Positions 5,802 to 6,655 of a stretch of DNA of 6,655 nucleotides are shown here, piece by piece (the stretch's first letter is position 1; each line of letters opens with the position of its first letter). The translations under genes were made by a program, and so were the position numbers. A model generated the notes under the pieces. It saw nothing but the letters and a program-made list of their open reading frames with translations, searched no databases and was not told the origin of the DNA. The DNA comes from Candidatus Uhrbacteria bacterium RIFCSPLOWO2_02_FULL_49_11 (lineage in GTDB: Bacteria > Patescibacteriota > Patescibacteriia > 2-02-FULL-49-11): NCBI GenBank assembly GCA_001791465.1, contig MGER01000026.1:18849-25503 (forward strand). Reading direction: 5' to 3'.

Positions 5802-6655
5802 ACATTGTGGACTGATTTTCTGGACACGATTTTGGCCTTTATCCCGTGCGCGTGGGACAGGGTAAAAGATGCCGCGCGATAACAAAACAAAATAACGGGC
5901 GTCACAAGAATGAGCGGCGCTGCGGCGAACGCCCCATGCCATTTCCTTATGTAACGCCTCATGCTGATAAGAAACTGTTTCTGGTTCTCATACGAGGAAA
6001 CTTTGGAAAAGCTCTGCGCCCCCCAATGGATTGCTTTCGCGCGAGGATAATACCACACCTGCCACCCCAACTCATGGGCATGGCGCATAAGGTCAACCTC
6101 GTCGAACCAGAGAAAAAAACGCTCATCAAATCCGCCCACCTGGGCTAAGAAGAAATTCCTCACGATAAAAAAAGCGCCCATTACCTGATCTACCTGCTGG
6201 CTTGTTTCATAATTAAATGCATCCTGAAAATAGGCATGGAATAATCTCCTTAATCCCGGGATATGGTGAAGCTTGAACGCGATCCCCAGCGCAATAAACG
6301 GGCGAGGAAACGACCGCACGGAAGGCTGCCTGCTCCCGTCTTCATTTTGCAGACTCCCGCCCACAAGCGCAGCCAAGGGGCGCTTATCCAAAAAAGTTAC
6401 CATAGACTTCAACGCATTATTCAACAACTCAGTATCCGGATTTAAAAAACAAATATAACGCCCCTGCGCATGTGTAATGCCGACATTGCACGCGTGCGCA
6501 AAGCCAGTATTTGCGGGAAGGCGTATGAGGCTTACCAGAGGAAAAGCATCGCGCACAAAATCAGCGCTCCCGTCGGTAGACGCATTATCCACCACAATAA
6601 TTTCACATGATAGGTCTTGGGTGCTCCTTTGCACTGATTTTACACAGCGCTCAAG
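5798..6655 (-). CDS. Family 2 glycosyltransferase, first in the run, N-terminus cut by window edge
   Basis: 285 residues are visible. The frame is open to the right edge and begins LERCVKSVQRST, so the usual first strand and start codon (about 15-20 residues) lie outside; the GTG at 6634 is not the start. The visible motifs are IIVVDNASTDGS (19-30), ANTGFAHACNVGI (48-60), LNPDTELL (71-78), DQVMGAFFIVRN (156-167) and FDERFFLWFDEVDLMRHAHELGW (starting at 176), where the usual Glu-Asp pair is Asp-Glu. A hydrophobic stretch near 243-262 could touch or cross the membrane. It is COG1216-like and resembles enzymes annotated as rhamnosyltransferases, but the sugar is not readable. It probably works on the carrier-linked oligosaccharide before polymerisation. 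Its TGA stop overlaps the start of the polymerase gene by four bases. Confidence 0.9.
   Translation of the reverse strand, partial: LERCVKSVQRSTQDLSCEIIVVDNASTDGSADFVRDAFPLVSLIRLPANTGFAHACNVGITHAQGRYICFLNPDTELLNNALKSMVTFLDKRPLAALVGGSLQNEDGSRQPSVRSFPRPFIALGIAFKLHHIPGLRRLFHAYFQDAFNYETSQQVDQVMGAFFIVRNFFLAQVGGFDERFFLWFDEVDLMRHAHELGWQVWYYPRAKAIHWGAQSFSKVSSYENQKQFLISMRRYIRKWHGAFAAAPLILVTPVILFCYRAASFTLSHAHGIKAKIVSRKSVHNV

Noticed and set aside
5802..5942. 47-residue N-terminal extension of the polymerase frame
   Set aside because: It is wholly inside the upstream glycosyltransferase gene, is rich in Arg, Ser and Cys, and would place a long charged tail before an otherwise clean membrane start at 5801.

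Overview
The window is part of a surface-polysaccharide gene cluster. All supported genes lie on the minus strand and read from the right edge towards the left. The likely source is an uncultivated bacterium of the Candidate Phyla Radiation (Patescibacteria, Parcubacteria-like). This rests on a DUF4012 protein beside several family 2 glycosyltransferases and a Wzy-type membrane protein, on junctions filled with AATTCCAAAT-type inverted repeats, and on weak or absent Shine-Dalgarno sites. It is an inference from style, since no rRNA or other marker gene is present. TGA ends three of the genes, so the TGA-recoded code of Gracilibacteria/SR1 does not apply.

Layout in transcription order: (1) a family 2 glycosyltransferase cut by the right edge (6655-5798); (2) a polytopic O-antigen polymerase/ligase-like protein (5801-4326), overlapping the first gene by an ATGA; (3) an intergenic inverted-repeat element (4176-4296); (4) a second glycosyltransferase (4165-3188); (5) a third glycosyltransferase (3174-2353), 13 bases downstream; (6) a second element of the same repeat style (2301-2390), which also encodes the end of gene 5; (7) a membrane-anchored DUF4012 protein (2289-340); (8) a hairpin with a U-tract (262-293) that probably ends the transcript; (9) an extended -10 promoter (174-201) and the first 42 codons of an unrecognised gene leaving the left edge (127-1).

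The genes suggest a simple working model. The three cytosolic glycosyltransferases add sugars to a carrier-linked oligosaccharide, the Wzy-like protein joins or transfers the units outside the membrane, and the DUF4012 protein acts outside the membrane on the finished polymer. No flippase, initiating sugar transferase or nucleotide-sugar gene is in view, so the pathway is incomplete here.

The least expected signal is in the left intergenic region. Bases 150-232 of the plus strand resemble, codon for codon over part of their length, the coding strand of the 3' part of the polymerase gene (4544-4468). This looks like an inverted, frameshifted remnant of a related gene. The promoter of the leftmost gene lies on the reverse strand of that remnant. 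Relative to the intact gene, a net five-base gain changes the -35/-10 spacing from 11 to 16 bp.
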